Notes under the pieces: model-generated
Databases searched by the model: none
The model's input: only the letters and a program-made list of their open reading frames with translations
Told to the model about the DNA's origin: nothing
Part shown: positions 24,822 to 33,180 of the stretch, piece by piece
Position numbering within the stretch: position 1 is the stretch's first letter
How the letters are laid out: every line of letters starts with the position of its first letter
Assembly: GCF_030705605.1 (NCBI RefSeq)
Contig: NZ_JAPCKK010000016.1
Span: 372,001 to 436,000, forward strand
Reading direction: 5' to 3'
Length of the DNA stretch: 64,000 bases
Source of the DNA: Paenibacillus zeirhizosphaerae
Lineage (GTDB): Bacteria; Bacillota; Bacilli; Paenibacillales; Paenibacillaceae
Translations under genes and position numbers: made by a program

Positions 24822-25111
24822 TTCTTCCTGTCCTCCTGTGCAGACCTTCTTTGAACAGACCTTAATGTTTATGTAAACCGTTCACTTGAATTCAAACTTA
24901 TTCTCACCGAGCCTGATATGAAATAACCGTCGAAAAAAAACTACGCTACAGCGCAGATGCGGTAATGGGAGGCCATGAATGCCACGGCGCTGCTCGCTAT
25001 AGCCTCCGGCTATAATCGGCGATAGTTATTTGGAGTTACGTGATGATTTACAGGATATGTTATCTTTCTCTTATCAATTCGAAAAAGAACAGCAGAGGAG
25101 AGAAAACGTAT

Positions 25112-27406
25112 ATGAAGAGCGCAAATTTGGGTTATCCCCGCATCGGGCGGGACCGGGAATGGAAGAAAGCGCTGGAGGCTTACTGGTCCAGCCGGCTGGA
25201 GGAGGAGGTGCTGCATGCGGAACTGAAGGCTATCCGTTTGCACGGCCTGCAAAGCCAGAAGGAAAAAGGCATCGACGTCATCCCTGTCGGCGATTTCACC
25301 TATTACGATCACGTGCTGGATACGGCCGTCATGTTCGGCCTGATCCCCGAACGCTTCGGATACACCGGAGGCGAACCGGACTTATCCGTGTACTTCGCGA
25401 TGGCTCGCGGGACCCGGACTGCAACGGCGTGCGAAATGACGAAATGGTTTAATACGAACTATCACTATATCGTGCCGGAGCTTGCGGATGCTGAGCCCAA
25501 ACTGACCAGGAACAAACCGCTCGCCGCATATCTCGAAGCGAAGGCAGAGCTCGGCATAGAGGGCCGACCCGTGCTTGTCGGGCCATATACGTTCCTCAAG
25601 CTCTCCAAGGGCTACGCCGCCGAGCAGCTTGAGAGCTGGATCGACCGACTGCTGCCGCTGTACGGGCAGGTGCTGCGTGAGCTGGAAGCAGCGGGCGCGG
25701 AATGGGTTCAAATCGACGAGCCGATTTTGTCCACAACACTCGGGGCGGAGGAACTGACGCTCGTCACGCATATTTACGACAGGCTGCGGGCGGATGCGCC
25801 CGGCATCAAGCTGATGCTGCAGACGTATTTCGAAGCGGTTGACCATTATGAAGCAGTTGCCGCGCTGCCCGTTCACGGCATCGGCCTGGACTTCGTACAC
25901 GACGGCGGGCGGAATCTGCAGGCGATACGCGAACACGGCTTCCCTGCAGATAAGCTGCTTGGCGCGGGCCTGATCGACGGACGCAGCATTTGGCGGGCAG
26001 ACCTGGAGAGCAAGCTGGGACTGCTGACGACGCTGACCGGCATCGTTGCCGCCGACCGCATCACCGTTCAGCCATCCTGCAGCTTGCTGCATGTACCCGT
26101 CAGCGCCGCGCAAGAGCTGGCGCTCGAGCCGACGCTGCGCGAAGCACTTGCCTTCGCCGACGAGAAGCTGGAAGAGCTGGCACTGCTGGCGAAGGCGGGC
26201 CGCTCGGGTCCGGACGCAATCCGCCCTGCGCTTGAAGCGGCAGGCCAAAGCCGCAGCGCGCTGCAGCAGTCTCCTTCCCGCAACAACAAACGGGTGAACG
26301 AGCGCATCGCCGCTCTGGCCTCACAGCCTTCCTCTCGTTCGGGAAGCTTCGAAGAACGGCGCGAGGCACAGCGGGAACGCTGGAAGCTGCCTCTGCTGCC
26401 AACAACGACGATCGGCAGCTTTCCTCAGACTCCTGAAATTCGCAGTGCCCGCAGGAAGTGGCGCAAGGGGGAATGGAGCGACGCACAGTATGAAGCTTTC
26501 ATTAAAGCGGAAATCAAAACCTGGATCGAGCTGCAAGCAGAGCTTGGGCTTGACGTATTCGTCCACGGCGAATTCGAACGCAACGACATGGTCGAGTTTT
26601 TCGGCGAAAAGCTGAGCGGCTTCGTCTTTACGGCGAACGGCTGGGTGCAATCCTACGGCTCGCGCTGCGTGAAACCTCCGATCATATACGGTGATGTCGA
26701 ACTTACGGAACCGATGACGGTCACAGAGACGGTCTACGCCCAGTCGTTAACGGATGCGCCGGTAAAGGGAATGCTGACGGGTCCGATTACAATCCTGAAC
26801 TGGTCGTTCGTGCGTGATGATAAATCGCGAGAGGAGGTTGCCTATCAGATTGCGCTGGCGCTGCGGGAAGAAGTGGAGGCGCTCGAGGCGGCGGGCATCG
26901 GCATGATCCAGGTGGATGAGCCGGCGCTGCGCGAAGGACTGCCTCTCAAGCGGGAGCAATGGCAGGCCTATTTGGATTGGGCCGTCAAAGCGTTCCGGCT
27001 GTCCACTTCGACGGTTAAGCTGGAAACACAAATTCATACACACATGTGCTACAGCGAATTCCATGACATCATTGCAGCAATAAGCGCTCTCGATGCCGAC
27101 GTTATCTCGATTGAAACCTCCCGCAGCCACGGAGAGCTGATCGGCAGCTTCGAGCAGCATACGTATGAGAAGGGCATCGGCCTTGGCGTATACGACATCC
27201 ACAGTCCCCGCATCCCGGAGCCTGAAGAAATGACCGTTATGATCGACCGGGCTCTTCAGGTACTGTCGCCTGATCAGTTCTGGATCAATCCGGACTGCGG
27301 GCTGAAGACCCGAAAGGCAGAAGAAACGATCTCTGCGCTGCGAAATATGGTGCAAGCCACCAAACAGGCGCGCGCGAAGTATGCCGTCGAGACCAGCGGC
27401 AGTTAA
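25112..27406 (+). CDS. metE: Cobalamin-independent methionine synthase
   Basis: Transfers a methyl group from 5-methyltetrahydropteroyltri-glutamate to homocysteine. The 764-residue product has the N-terminal domain (SANLGYPRIGRDREWKKALEAYW) and a catalytic C-terminal domain beginning near PLLPTTTIGSFPQTPEIR. The zinc ligands are visible: His/Cys in QIHTHMCYSEFHD, Glu in SIETSRSHGE and Cys in NPDCGLKTR. The start was chosen by an AGAGGAG site. The 24822-25111 leader was inspected for S-box, T-box and B12 elements; none was recognised. Only a small 7-bp hairpin (24998-25014, TATAGCC/GGCTATA) stands out. Confidence 0.95.
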   Translation: MKSANLGYPRIGRDREWKKALEAYWSSRLEEEVLHAELKAIRLHGLQSQKEKGIDVIPVGDFTYYDHVLDTAVMFGLIPERFGYTGGEPDLSVYFAMARGTRTATACEMTKWFNTNYHYIVPELADAEPKLTRNKPLAAYLEAKAELGIEGRPVLVGPYTFLKLSKGYAAEQLESWIDRLLPLYGQVLRELEAAGAEWVQIDEPILSTTLGAEELTLVTHIYDRLRADAPGIKLMLQTYFEAVDHYEAVAALPVHGIGLDFVHDGGRNLQAIREHGFPADKLLGAGLIDGRSIWRADLESKLGLLTTLTGIVAADRITVQPSCSLLHVPVSAAQELALEPTLREALAFADEKLEELALLAKAGRSGPDAIRPALEAAGQSRSALQQSPSRNNKRVNERIAALASQPSSRSGSFEERREAQRERWKLPLLPTTTIGSFPQTPEIRSARRKWRKGEWSDAQYEAFIKAEIKTWIELQAELGLDVFVHGEFERNDMVEFFGEKLSGFVFTANGWVQSYGSRCVKPPIIYGDVELTEPMTVTETVYAQSLTDAPVKGMLTGPITILNWSFVRDDKSREEVAYQIALALREEVEALEAAGIGMIQVDEPALREGLPLKREQWQAYLDWAVKAFRLSTSTVKLETQIHTHMCYSEFHDIIAAISALDADVISIETSRSHGELIGSFEQHTYEKGIGLGVYDIHSPRIPEPEEMTVMIDRALQVLSPDQFWINPDCGLKTRKAEETISALRNMVQATKQARAKYAVETSGS

Positions 27407-27463
27407 GTATTTCCTACACTAGAACTCAACAACTAGAACTTAACAAATACCAGTGCTCAAAAG

Positions 27464-27493
27464 AAGGAGACCGCCGTTTTAGGCGGTCTCCTT
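27464..27493. terminator. Bidirectional terminator between metE and SDR gene
   Basis: AAGGAGACCGCC and GGCGGTCTCCTT form a perfect 12-bp stem around GTTTTA. It ends four bases before the stop codon side of the convergent SDR gene. Confidence 0.85.
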
Positions 27494-27496
27494 ACT

Positions 27497-28237
27497 TTAG
27501 TTAAGTCCTCCATTCACATGCAGGGTTTGACCTGTAACCCATTGGGACTTATCACTAACTAGAAACTCAATTACATTTGCGATATCCTCAGGCATTCCGA
27601 TACGGCCAAATGCATTCATACTTTTCATGAACTCAATTTCTTCCTCCGTTTTTCCTTCTTGAAAATGCTCGGTAAAAACAGGACCGGGCGCTACTGCATT
27701 AATAGTAATTTGCTTAGGACCGAATTCCTTCGCAAGCTGACGAGTAAGTTGTTCTACAGCCCCTTTTGTACCCGTATATACACTCATTTCAGGAAACATT
27801 AGTTTTGTTCCGGCTGTGGAGATATTAACGATTCTTCCGCTGTTCTCCATGTGTTTCATTGCTTGTTGACAAGCAAAGAAGATACCTTTTACATTCACTG
27901 CGAATTGTTTATCGTACTCAACCTCTGTTACCTCGGCAAGAGGATTGGTTATCATCACTGCCGCATTATTGATTAGAATATCTACTCTGCCGAACTTGGC
28001 CAGCGCTTTTACGAACATTTCCTCGATCTCATTAACTTTACTGAGATCAGCATGAACCGCTATCGCCTCGCCACCCTTTTGAATAATAGCTTCCACTGTC
28101 TCTGCTGCTTCATCCGGACTACTGGAATAATTGATAATTACTTTAGCCCCTAAATCAGATAGCTGCTCGGCTATGCCACGTCCAATTCCTCTGGAAGATC
28201 CAGTAATAATCGCTACTTTTCCTTTTAATGTATTCAT
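27497..28237 (-). CDS. Short-chain dehydrogenase/reductase (FabG-like)
   Basis: A complete 246-residue SDR. It has the cofactor loop TGSSRGIGRGIAE (residues 12-24), NNAA (about 88-91), catalytic Ser in NISTAGTK, and YTGTKGA (Tyr-x3-Lys, about 154-158). The C-terminal WVTGQTLHVNGGLN is the classical FabG-like end. An Arg/Ser-rich stretch after beta-strand 2 (NYSSSPDE) suggests NADP preference. It is transcribed divergently from a MarR gene, and the shared promoter region holds matched operators, so it is probably repressed by that MarR. The substrate is unknown; related MarR/SDR pairs detoxify reactive carbonyls. Confidence 0.92.
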   Translation of the reverse strand: MNTLKGKVAIITGSSRGIGRGIAEQLSDLGAKVIINYSSSPDEAAETVEAIIQKGGEAIAVHADLSKVNEIEEMFVKALAKFGRVDILINNAAVMITNPLAEVTEVEYDKQFAVNVKGIFFACQQAMKHMENSGRIVNISTAGTKLMFPEMSVYTGTKGAVEQLTRQLAKEFGPKQITINAVAPGPVFTEHFQEGKTEEEIEFMKSMNAFGRIGMPEDIANVIEFLVSDKSQWVTGQTLHVNGGLN

Positions 28238-28301
28238 CTGTTTTTTTACCTGCTTTCAGTTTTATTTGGAAGTAATTTAGAGAACAAAACTACTTAATCA
28301 A

Positions 28302-28330
28302 AATCTAACACTTAGAATTCTAACTGTCAA
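28302..28330 (-). promoter_or_regulatory. SDR promoter with palindrome in the spacer
   Basis: Minus strand: TTGACA (28325-28330), 17-bp spacer, TAGATT (28302-28307). The spacer contains the perfect palindrome TTAGAATTCTAA (28312-28323), placed to block RNA polymerase when bound. Confidence 0.65.
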
Positions 28331-28400
28331 CATTCTAATATTTAGCACTTGTTGACAAGCTCATTAAATCCTTATATAGTTCGATTACTGACAGTTAGAA
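28318..28400. promoter_or_regulatory. Pair of inverted 12-bp MarR operator half-sites
   Basis: TTCTAACTGTCA (28318-28329) is exactly inverted as TGACAGTTAGAA (28389-28400), bracketing the MarR promoter. One copy overlaps the SDR promoter and the other lies 8 bp after the MarR -10. This symmetric arrangement suggests the MarR product controls both genes. Confidence 0.6.
28352..28380 (+). promoter_or_regulatory. Promoter of the MarR gene
   Basis: Consensus TTGACA (28352-28357), 17-bp spacer, TATAGT (28375-28380), followed directly by an operator copy. Confidence 0.75.
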
Positions 28401-28435
28401 GTTTAATTATTGAAAGAGAATAAGGGGGAGCCTTA

Positions 28436-28864
28436 ATGGATAGCAAGCAGGATACACCCTACCTGGACTTGTTGCAGCTTATCGGAATGAAGTTAAAGAA
28501 ACGAGCTGATGAGAGTATAAAAGAACTGGGGTTAAATGCGCAGCAAGGAAAAATGATTGACTATATCTATAAAAATCAAGAAAGGGGGCTCATTCAAAAG
28601 GATCTTTCCGATCATTTCCATGTACGCGGGGCGAGCATTACAAGCATGCTTCAGGGTCTTGAAAGAAAGGGGTACATCGAACGCAAAATTCCGGCCCATA
28701 ACGAGCGGCAGAAAAATATTTATGTTCTTCCGAAAGGTGTCGCACTAATTAAAGCCTTCGAGCAGTCCTTTCAGCGGGTAGAAGATGTAATCGTTCAACC
28801 CCTTTCCGATGATGAGCAGCAAACCCTCCAAAAATTGTTGACTAAAATTAATCAAAATTTGTAA
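28436..28864 (+). CDS. MarR-family transcriptional regulator
   Basis: A 142-residue winged-helix repressor. The recognition region is QKDLSDHFHVRGASITSMLQGLERKGYIERK (about residues 52-82), followed by the wing with Asn-Glu-Arg-Gln-Lys. Helical dimerisation arms lie at both ends. Ribosome site AAGGGGGAG. It is divergent to the SDR gene with shared operators (see 28302-28400) and a terminator after the stop. No cysteine-based redox switch is visible; the ligand is unknown. Confidence 0.9.
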   Translation: MDSKQDTPYLDLLQLIGMKLKKRADESIKELGLNAQQGKMIDYIYKNQERGLIQKDLSDHFHVRGASITSMLQGLERKGYIERKIPAHNERQKNIYVLPKGVALIKAFEQSFQRVEDVIVQPLSDDEQQTLQKLLTKINQNL

Positions 28865-28912
28865 TAAAACAATGATACTGTCTAAATATGCATGGAAGCT
28901 TATTCGAAGATG

Positions 28913-28962
28913 CTCTCCCAGCCATTCCTCAGCATATCATCTTCAGGCTGGGAGAGATTTTT
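28913..28962 (+). terminator. Terminator of the MarR gene
   Basis: CTCTCCCAGCC and GGCTGGGAGAG form an 11-bp stem followed by ATTTTTC. Confidence 0.8.
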
Positions 28963-28986
28963 CAATAGAAGGTTCGTTTCGAAAAA

Positions 28987-29205
28987 TCATTTATACTTGT
29001 TCTCACTGGATGATTGATGCTTTGTTTCTTCGTGGCGGTTTTCTTCCTGCTGTTCCATGTTCAAATCTTCCATCGGGATCGGATCCACATTTTGCTCGCT
29101 TTCAAAAAGGTCGAACAGGCTTGGCTTGTCAGTCGGATACTGCTCGGGATGATCCCGGTTGCCCGCTTGCTGCAGCTTCTCCGCTTTATTTTCGGATTGG
29201 GACAT
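28987..29205 (-). CDS. Small hydrophilic protein of unknown function
   Basis: A 72-residue, very hydrophilic protein rich in Glu, Gln, Asn, Ser and Lys with almost no hydrophobic core (MSQSENKAEKLQQAG...LFDLFESEQN...). It is probably disordered. The ATG at 29205 was chosen for the GGGAGG site 9 nt upstream. I recognise no family; composition resembles small spore- or stress-associated Bacillales proteins. Confidence 0.6.
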   Translation of the reverse strand: MSQSENKAEKLQQAGNRDHPEQYPTDKPSLFDLFESEQNVDPIPMEDLNMEQQEENRHEETKHQSSSENKYK

Positions 29206-29296
29206 CGTCCTCGCCTCCCTGGACTCATCGTCATGTGTATGCAAACTACATGCTCTTTATATTTTTACCTATTCCAAGGGGGTTCTAAACAAGACC

Positions 29297-29773
29297 TTAA
29301 CCGCCAAGCTGGTTAATCTGGTCCTTCAGCCCCGTGATTTGCTCAATTAACTGCGCGATATCCGTTTGCTTCCAGGCTTCGATGGTAAACCCCTGCTCTG
29401 CCAAACGCTGCAGGAATGAATCTGTCGATTCAGTAAGGGATTGAGCATAACCGCTAATCTTCCCGTGAACGGACTGTGCATACTCCGGTGCCTCCAGTTG
29501 TGTAAACTGCTGTGCCTCATCACGCACCGTCTGTAGCTGATTCTTCAAATCTTCAAGTGCCTGCGGATCGGATGCAGCCTGCTCTGCCAAACGCTGCAGC
29601 TCCGTACCTGCTGTGCTGATATCCGTTACAAAGCCTGTTGCTTCATTCGCATAGTTCAGAGATTGATTGACACTGTCGGCGACTCCGCAGCCAGCCGTCA
29701 AAGCTAAACTTATCCCCATAACAACTGCAGCAGCCACCTGTCCGATTCTTCTCTTTTGGGTTTTCATAAGCAT
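29297..29773 (-). CDS. Lipoprotein of the DUF6376 type
   Basis: A ~158-residue lipoprotein: basic start (MKTQKRRIG), hydrophobic segment and lipobox ALTAGC with Cys near residue 29. The mature part is helical and begins with a VNQSLNYANEATGFV pattern. It continues with DPQALEDLKNQLQTVRDEAQQFTQLEAPE and ends LKDQINQLGG, which fits what I know of DUF6376. The function is unknown; it is expected on the outer membrane face. GGGGAG lies just upstream of two adjacent possible ATG codons. Confidence 0.72.
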   Translation of the reverse strand: MLMKTQKRRIGQVAAAVVMGISLALTAGCGVADSVNQSLNYANEATGFVTDISTAGTELQRLAEQAASDPQALEDLKNQLQTVRDEAQQFTQLEAPEYAQSVHGKISGYAQSLTESTDSFLQRLAEQGFTIEAWKQTDIAQLIEQITGLKDQINQLGG

Positions 29774-29893
29774 AAGCACTCCCCTGTATCAAAGCTTTTT
29801 ATCATTGCTTACGAATAGAATTCCCATACGTTCCAAATACATTACAATGAGTAAAAAAACACCCGTCGCACAGAAGACGAGTGTGGAAAAGGG

Positions 29894-30394
29894 TCAGTTT
29901 TTATCAGCAAAAAAGATGTGCCTTGCCTCCAACCGGCCGTCCTTCAAGGTCAATACCGCAAACGAATACTGCTCCTGTCTCCGCTTATCGGTAGGTGAAC
30001 CGGGATTCAACACCATTACTCCATCTAAGGTGCTGAGCGCAGGGATATGGGAGTGGCCATAAATGATACAATCCATCTGGCGACCGGCAAAGGTAGCAAT
30101 GGCACGCTCCTCCGTCGTACCTCGGAACCCGTCCCCATGTACGATACCGATCCGCTTTCCTTCTACTTCCACGATCCGCTCATAGCCAAGCCTCTGCACG
30201 ATAATCGGCCCGTCATTATTGCCCGCAATCCCTTCCACCGGGGCAAAAGCGGACAGCTTCTCATATACGCTCCAGTCCGTCCAATCCCCTGCGTGAAGAA
30301 TCAGATCCGCGCCAGACAGCTCCTTCAGCAAAGCCGAAGGAAGCCCTCTCGCCGCCGACGAAATATGTGTATCTGAAATTACGATAATTTTCAT
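29894..30394 (-). CDS. YfcE/YsnB-type metallophosphoesterase
   Basis: A small calcineurin-like phosphodiesterase of 166 residues. Metal-binding motifs in order: ISDTHIS (DxH), LILHAGDWTD (GDxxD), GIAGNNDGP (GNND), GIVHGDGF (HG) and IIYGHSHIP (GHSH). It also has the NPGSPTDKRR signature of the YfcE/MJ0936 group. The ATG at 30394 was chosen because a GGAG site precedes it. It begins 7 bp after the stop of a GpsB/DivIVA-like gene, so the two are probably co-transcribed. The natural substrate is not known. Confidence 0.9.
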   Translation of the reverse strand: MKIIVISDTHISSAARGLPSALLKELSGADLILHAGDWTDWSVYEKLSAFAPVEGIAGNNDGPIIVQRLGYERIVEVEGKRIGIVHGDGFRGTTEERAIATFAGRQMDCIIYGHSHIPALSTLDGVMVLNPGSPTDKRRQEQYSFAVLTLKDGRLEARHIFFADKN

Positions 30395-30401
30395 AGTCTC
30401 T

Positions 30402-30779
30402 TCACTCCGGGAAAAAGTCATTTTCTGGGCGCAAGCGCACCTTTAGCAGCCGCAGGCTGTTTTCCATTTGTGTAACTACCTCCTCAAGCTGCCTGCGGTC
30501 AATCGTATTATAATCGTGAGCCGGCTTGGGCGCACTTTTCAACTCCTTGATGACGGTCTGCTGCTCCTGCCATTTATCCATCAAGTCTGCGATATTGGCA
30601 TAAAATCGTTCATAGTCCTTAATAATTTCATCCAGAAAAGCATCCACTTCATCCGGATCATAACCGCGCATTTTGGTTTTAAACTGCTTCTGGTGAATAG
30701 AAAGCGCGTCCAATTGTATGCCAAGCTGCTTAAACAACTGTTTTTGCTTTTCCAACCTGCGTTTCATATACTCATCCAT
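30402..30779 (-). CDS. DivIVA/GpsB-family cell-division-type coiled-coil protein
   Basis: A 125-residue protein. The N-terminal DivIVA lipid-binding-type domain is clear at residues ~24-60 (LSIHQKQFKTKMRGYDPDEVDAFLDEIIKDYERF), close to GpsB. A coiled coil follows, then a C-terminal helix (RRQLEEVVTQMENSLRLLKVRL) that may oligomerise. GpsB proteins coordinate cell-wall enzymes at the division site. Whether this is the main GpsB of the organism or a paralogue is open. The start is chosen by AAGGAGG; it is in an operon with the phosphodiesterase. Confidence 0.8.
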   Translation of the reverse strand: MDEYMKRRLEKQKQLFKQLGIQLDALSIHQKQFKTKMRGYDPDEVDAFLDEIIKDYERFYANIADLMDKWQEQQTVIKELKSAPKPAHDYNTIDRRQLEEVVTQMENSLRLLKVRLRPENDFFPE

Positions 30780-30894
30780 CAGTACGACCTCCTTAGCCCT
30801 ATTATTTTTATAACATATTTCGACATGAGAATAAAACAAGACCTGTTCACCTGCAGCGCCTCGCCCTTCTGATTTCATCCACCGCTAATTGTGC

Positions 30895-30925
30895 AAAGCA
30901 GGCTGTCCGCTGGACAGCCTGCTTT
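30895..30925. terminator. Bidirectional terminator
   Basis: AAAGCAGGCTGTCC and GGACAGCCTGCTTT form a perfect 14-bp stem with a 3-nt loop, downstream of the Gfo/Idh gene on the minus strand. Confidence 0.8.
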
Positions 30926-30953
30926 AAAATGATAGAATTATACCACCTCAGCC

Positions 30954-31958
30954 TTAACCCACAATGACCCTCCGGCGGCTTCTTGCCGACTCAATACAGG
31001 CATCCACTACCCTCATATTCAAAATGGAGTCCTCCGGCTCGTATGGCAGCGGTGTCCCGTCCAGAACAGCAGCGGCAAACGCTTCTGCCTGCAGCTTGAA
31101 AGAATTGTGTCCTTTCAGTCTTTCCTCACGAGTCATCGTTCCCACATGAACAAAAATTTGCGGAACAACAGACGTTTTCTCCCAGCCGAACATTTTTGGC
31201 ATGGCGATCGTTCCTTTCGTCCCCAGGATTTCCATGTTGGAACGGCTGGCAGCCCACATGCCACAATCGAAGGTAAGGGTGATGTCTCCCGGAAACTCCA
31301 ATAATCCTGAAGCCATCATATCAACGCCGCCGTGCTTCTCGGAATAGAGCGCATGAACACTTACAGCCTCAGGCTCGCTCTTCAGATACATACGTGCAGC
31401 CGAAATCGGATAGACCCCAACATCGTAAATCGAGCCTCCACCCATCTCCTTGTTAAACCGCACGTTATCCTCCTGATCGGAGCTGTTGAAGGTGAACGTA
31501 CAGTGAATGCTGCGAAGCTCACCGATTTCACCACTGGCGATGATATCCTTTATACGCTGATGCTTCGGGTGATAACGGTACATGAACGCTTCGGCAAAGA
31601 GCACGCCCGCTTGGTTGCAGGCTTCAACCATTTCGACAGTATCGCCGGCGCTCAGAGAGGACGGCTTCTCGCACAATATATGCTTGCCGGCCCGGGCCGA
31701 GCGGATCGTCCATTCCTTATGCAGATGATTCGGAAGCGGAATATAAATAGCTTCAACCTCGGGGTCCTGAAGCAGGTCCTCATAGCTTCCGTAAAATTTT
31801 TCTATATTATACTGCTTGGACATCTCAAGCGCTTTATCGGCATCCCGGGACGCTATGGCGACGACCTCTCCCCGCTCCGATTCCTGTATCGCCGGAATCA
31901 TGGCAGTTCTCGCAATATCCGCTGTACTGATAACTCCCCATTTCAATTTCCGGGCCAT
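30954..31958 (-). CDS. Gfo/Idh/MocA-family NAD(P)-dependent oxidoreductase
   Basis: A 334-residue sugar- or inositol-type dehydrogenase. The N-terminal Rossmann domain starts LKWGVISTADIARTAMIPAI, followed by EAIYIPLPNHLHKEWTIRSARAGKHILCEKPSSL with the catalytic Lys in EKP. The C-terminal alpha/beta domain has GGGSIYDVGVYPISAARMYL (Asp and Tyr of the active site). The ATG at 31958 was preferred to one three codons earlier because of spacing to AAGGA. The substrate is unknown. It is directly downstream of the Rtp-like gene (24 bp), same strand. Confidence 0.9.
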   Translation of the reverse strand: MARKLKWGVISTADIARTAMIPAIQESERGEVVAIASRDADKALEMSKQYNIEKFYGSYEDLLQDPEVEAIYIPLPNHLHKEWTIRSARAGKHILCEKPSSLSAGDTVEMVEACNQAGVLFAEAFMYRYHPKHQRIKDIIASGEIGELRSIHCTFTFNSSDQEDNVRFNKEMGGGSIYDVGVYPISAARMYLKSEPEAVSVHALYSEKHGGVDMMASGLLEFPGDITLTFDCGMWAASRSNMEILGTKGTIAMPKMFGWEKTSVVPQIFVHVGTMTREERLKGHNSFKLQAEAFAAAVLDGTPLPYEPEDSILNMRVVDACIESARSRRRVIVG

Positions 31959-31982
31959 CTTCCTCATCCTTCCCGTATTGGT

Positions 31983-32342
31983 TTAGTAGTTGTCCTGTTC
32001 AGCCTTGTGCAATATACCGAGACATCTGTCCAAATCAGCCTTGATCTGCTCCTTATACAATTTAGCCTTATCGGCTCCTCCATCTGTAAAATGATAGAGG
32101 ACGATCTCCTGAAAATCCACGCGTGGGTCCGAGCCCTTCAGCTTCTTCGTACGATAGAGGATTCCTTCCTGGACTAGTTCATGCAAGGCTCTGTAGACCT
32201 CACTCTGCGGAGGGACGTAGCCGTAGCTTTTAAACTCCCCCTTCATGCTCTCCAGCATTTGGTACCCGTACTCCTGATGCTTTTCTACCATTGTAATCAG
32301 ATACAGCTTGATAAATGCCCGCTGAGAAATCATGAACGCCAT
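31983..32342 (-). CDS. rtp: Replication termination protein (Rtp)-like winged-helix protein
   Basis: A 119-residue protein that follows B. subtilis Rtp, as I recall it, over nearly its full length: SQRAFIKLYLITMVEKHQEYGYQMLE, FKSYGYVPPQSEVYRALHELVQEGILY, EIVLYHFTDGGADKAKLYKEQIKADLDRCLGIL. The last stretch matches the long dimerisation helix. Rtp (122 residues in Bacillus) binds Ter sites and arrests replication forks. Its fold is related to PadR regulators, so a transcriptional role is the alternative. The start was chosen by GGGAGG. A dyad covers its promoter, fitting autoregulation. Confidence 0.7.
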   Translation of the reverse strand: MAFMISQRAFIKLYLITMVEKHQEYGYQMLESMKGEFKSYGYVPPQSEVYRALHELVQEGILYRTKKLKGSDPRVDFQEIVLYHFTDGGADKAKLYKEQIKADLDRCLGILHKAEQDNY

Positions 32343-32382
32343 TCTCGTCCTCCCTTCCTTGTCGTATCGAACCATTCCCTTC

Positions 32383-32395
32383 CTCTATTATAGAG
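32383..32395 (-). promoter_or_regulatory. Dyad over the -10 region of the Rtp-like gene
   Basis: CTCTATTATAGAG is a perfect palindrome around its central base and contains the minus-strand TATAAT (32387-32392), about 45 bp before the start. A bound protein would block transcription. It does not resemble the 30-bp Bacillus Ter consensus. Confidence 0.5.
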
Positions 32396-32487
32396 TAATT
32401 TCCACATTGTCACTATTCTAATTTTTCATAGGTTGGGTATCTCTTTTTACAATTTTGTGGGTAAGCTTGCTTGCCGTAAAATTAAAA

Positions 32488-32530
32488 AAACGGCAGCCAT
32501 GAACGAAAAATAAAGTTCAAGACCGCCGCT
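32488..32530 (-). terminator. Terminator of the VOC gene
   Basis: An imperfect stem (CGGCGGTCTTGAAC with GTTCATGGCTGCCG, minus strand) is followed by TTTTTTT. Confidence 0.65.
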
Positions 32531-32540
32531 GTTTTGTTAA

Positions 32541-32942
32541 CTATTGAGCTTTTTTGGGTTCTAGCAAATCCCACATATTCCCGTACAAATCTTTGAATAC
32601 GGCAACCGTTCCATAGGGTTGTTCAATGGGCTCACGAATGAATTCGACTCCCTTTGCTCTCATATCTTCATAATCTCTCCAGAAATTATCGGTGTTTAAA
32701 AAAAGAAAAACTCTTCCACCGGTCTGGTTGCCGACAAACACCTCTTGTTCCGGCTCCGATGCTTTTTCAAGCACTAAGGCGGTGCCGGTCGATCCCGGCG
32801 GCGATACTACAACCCATCTTCGATTCAGTTCAGGTTGAAATGTATCTTCAACTAAAGTGAAGCTCAGCTTTTTTGTATAAAATTCGATTGCTTCATCATA
32901 ATCCTTCACAATAAGAGCGACATGGGCGATTGATTGATTCAT
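32541..32942 (-). CDS. VOC-superfamily (glyoxalase/bleomycin-resistance fold) protein
   Basis: A 133-residue single protein with two beta-alpha-beta-beta-beta modules: IAHVALIVKDYDEAIEFYTKKLSFTLVED at the front and YGTVAVFKDLYGNMWDLLEP at the end. Candidate metal ligands are the His near the start and the Glu of DLLEP. YdeN-/PhnB-like 'lactoylglutathione lyase-related' proteins have this look. The substrate cannot be inferred. The ATG at 32942 has AAGGGG upstream. It is monocistronic. Confidence 0.85.
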   Translation of the reverse strand: MNQSIAHVALIVKDYDEAIEFYTKKLSFTLVEDTFQPELNRRWVVVSPPGSTGTALVLEKASEPEQEVFVGNQTGGRVFLFLNTDNFWRDYEDMRAKGVEFIREPIEQPYGTVAVFKDLYGNMWDLLEPKKAQ

Positions 32943-33180
32943 TTGGTGACCCCTTCCATATATAGAGAGATAGTATGCCTTCATCTTACTTACACCTTTA
33001 TTAAGCATTATAGCTTAATAGCAAGCACACCTGAAAGTAATATACTTTAATAAATTCCATAAACTTACTTTAATCTCATTTCGAGTGCAGATCTGTAATT
33101 GATATAGTTACATTTTGTGAAAAATGTCAAGAGAGGCCCTGTAAAGAAGCGGTCGCGCACCGTGCGCCGGTCTATCAGGC

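Noticed and set aside
24822..25111. S-box, T-box or B12 riboswitch upstream of metE
   Set aside because: None of the conserved sequence blocks of these classes was found; only a small hairpin is present.
25382..26248. Long antisense frame opposite metE
   Set aside because: Shadow of the metE coding sequence with no signal of its own.
32376..32460. Bacillus-type 30-bp Ter site next to the Rtp homologue
   Set aside because: No match to the Bacillus A/B Ter core; only a short promoter dyad is visible.
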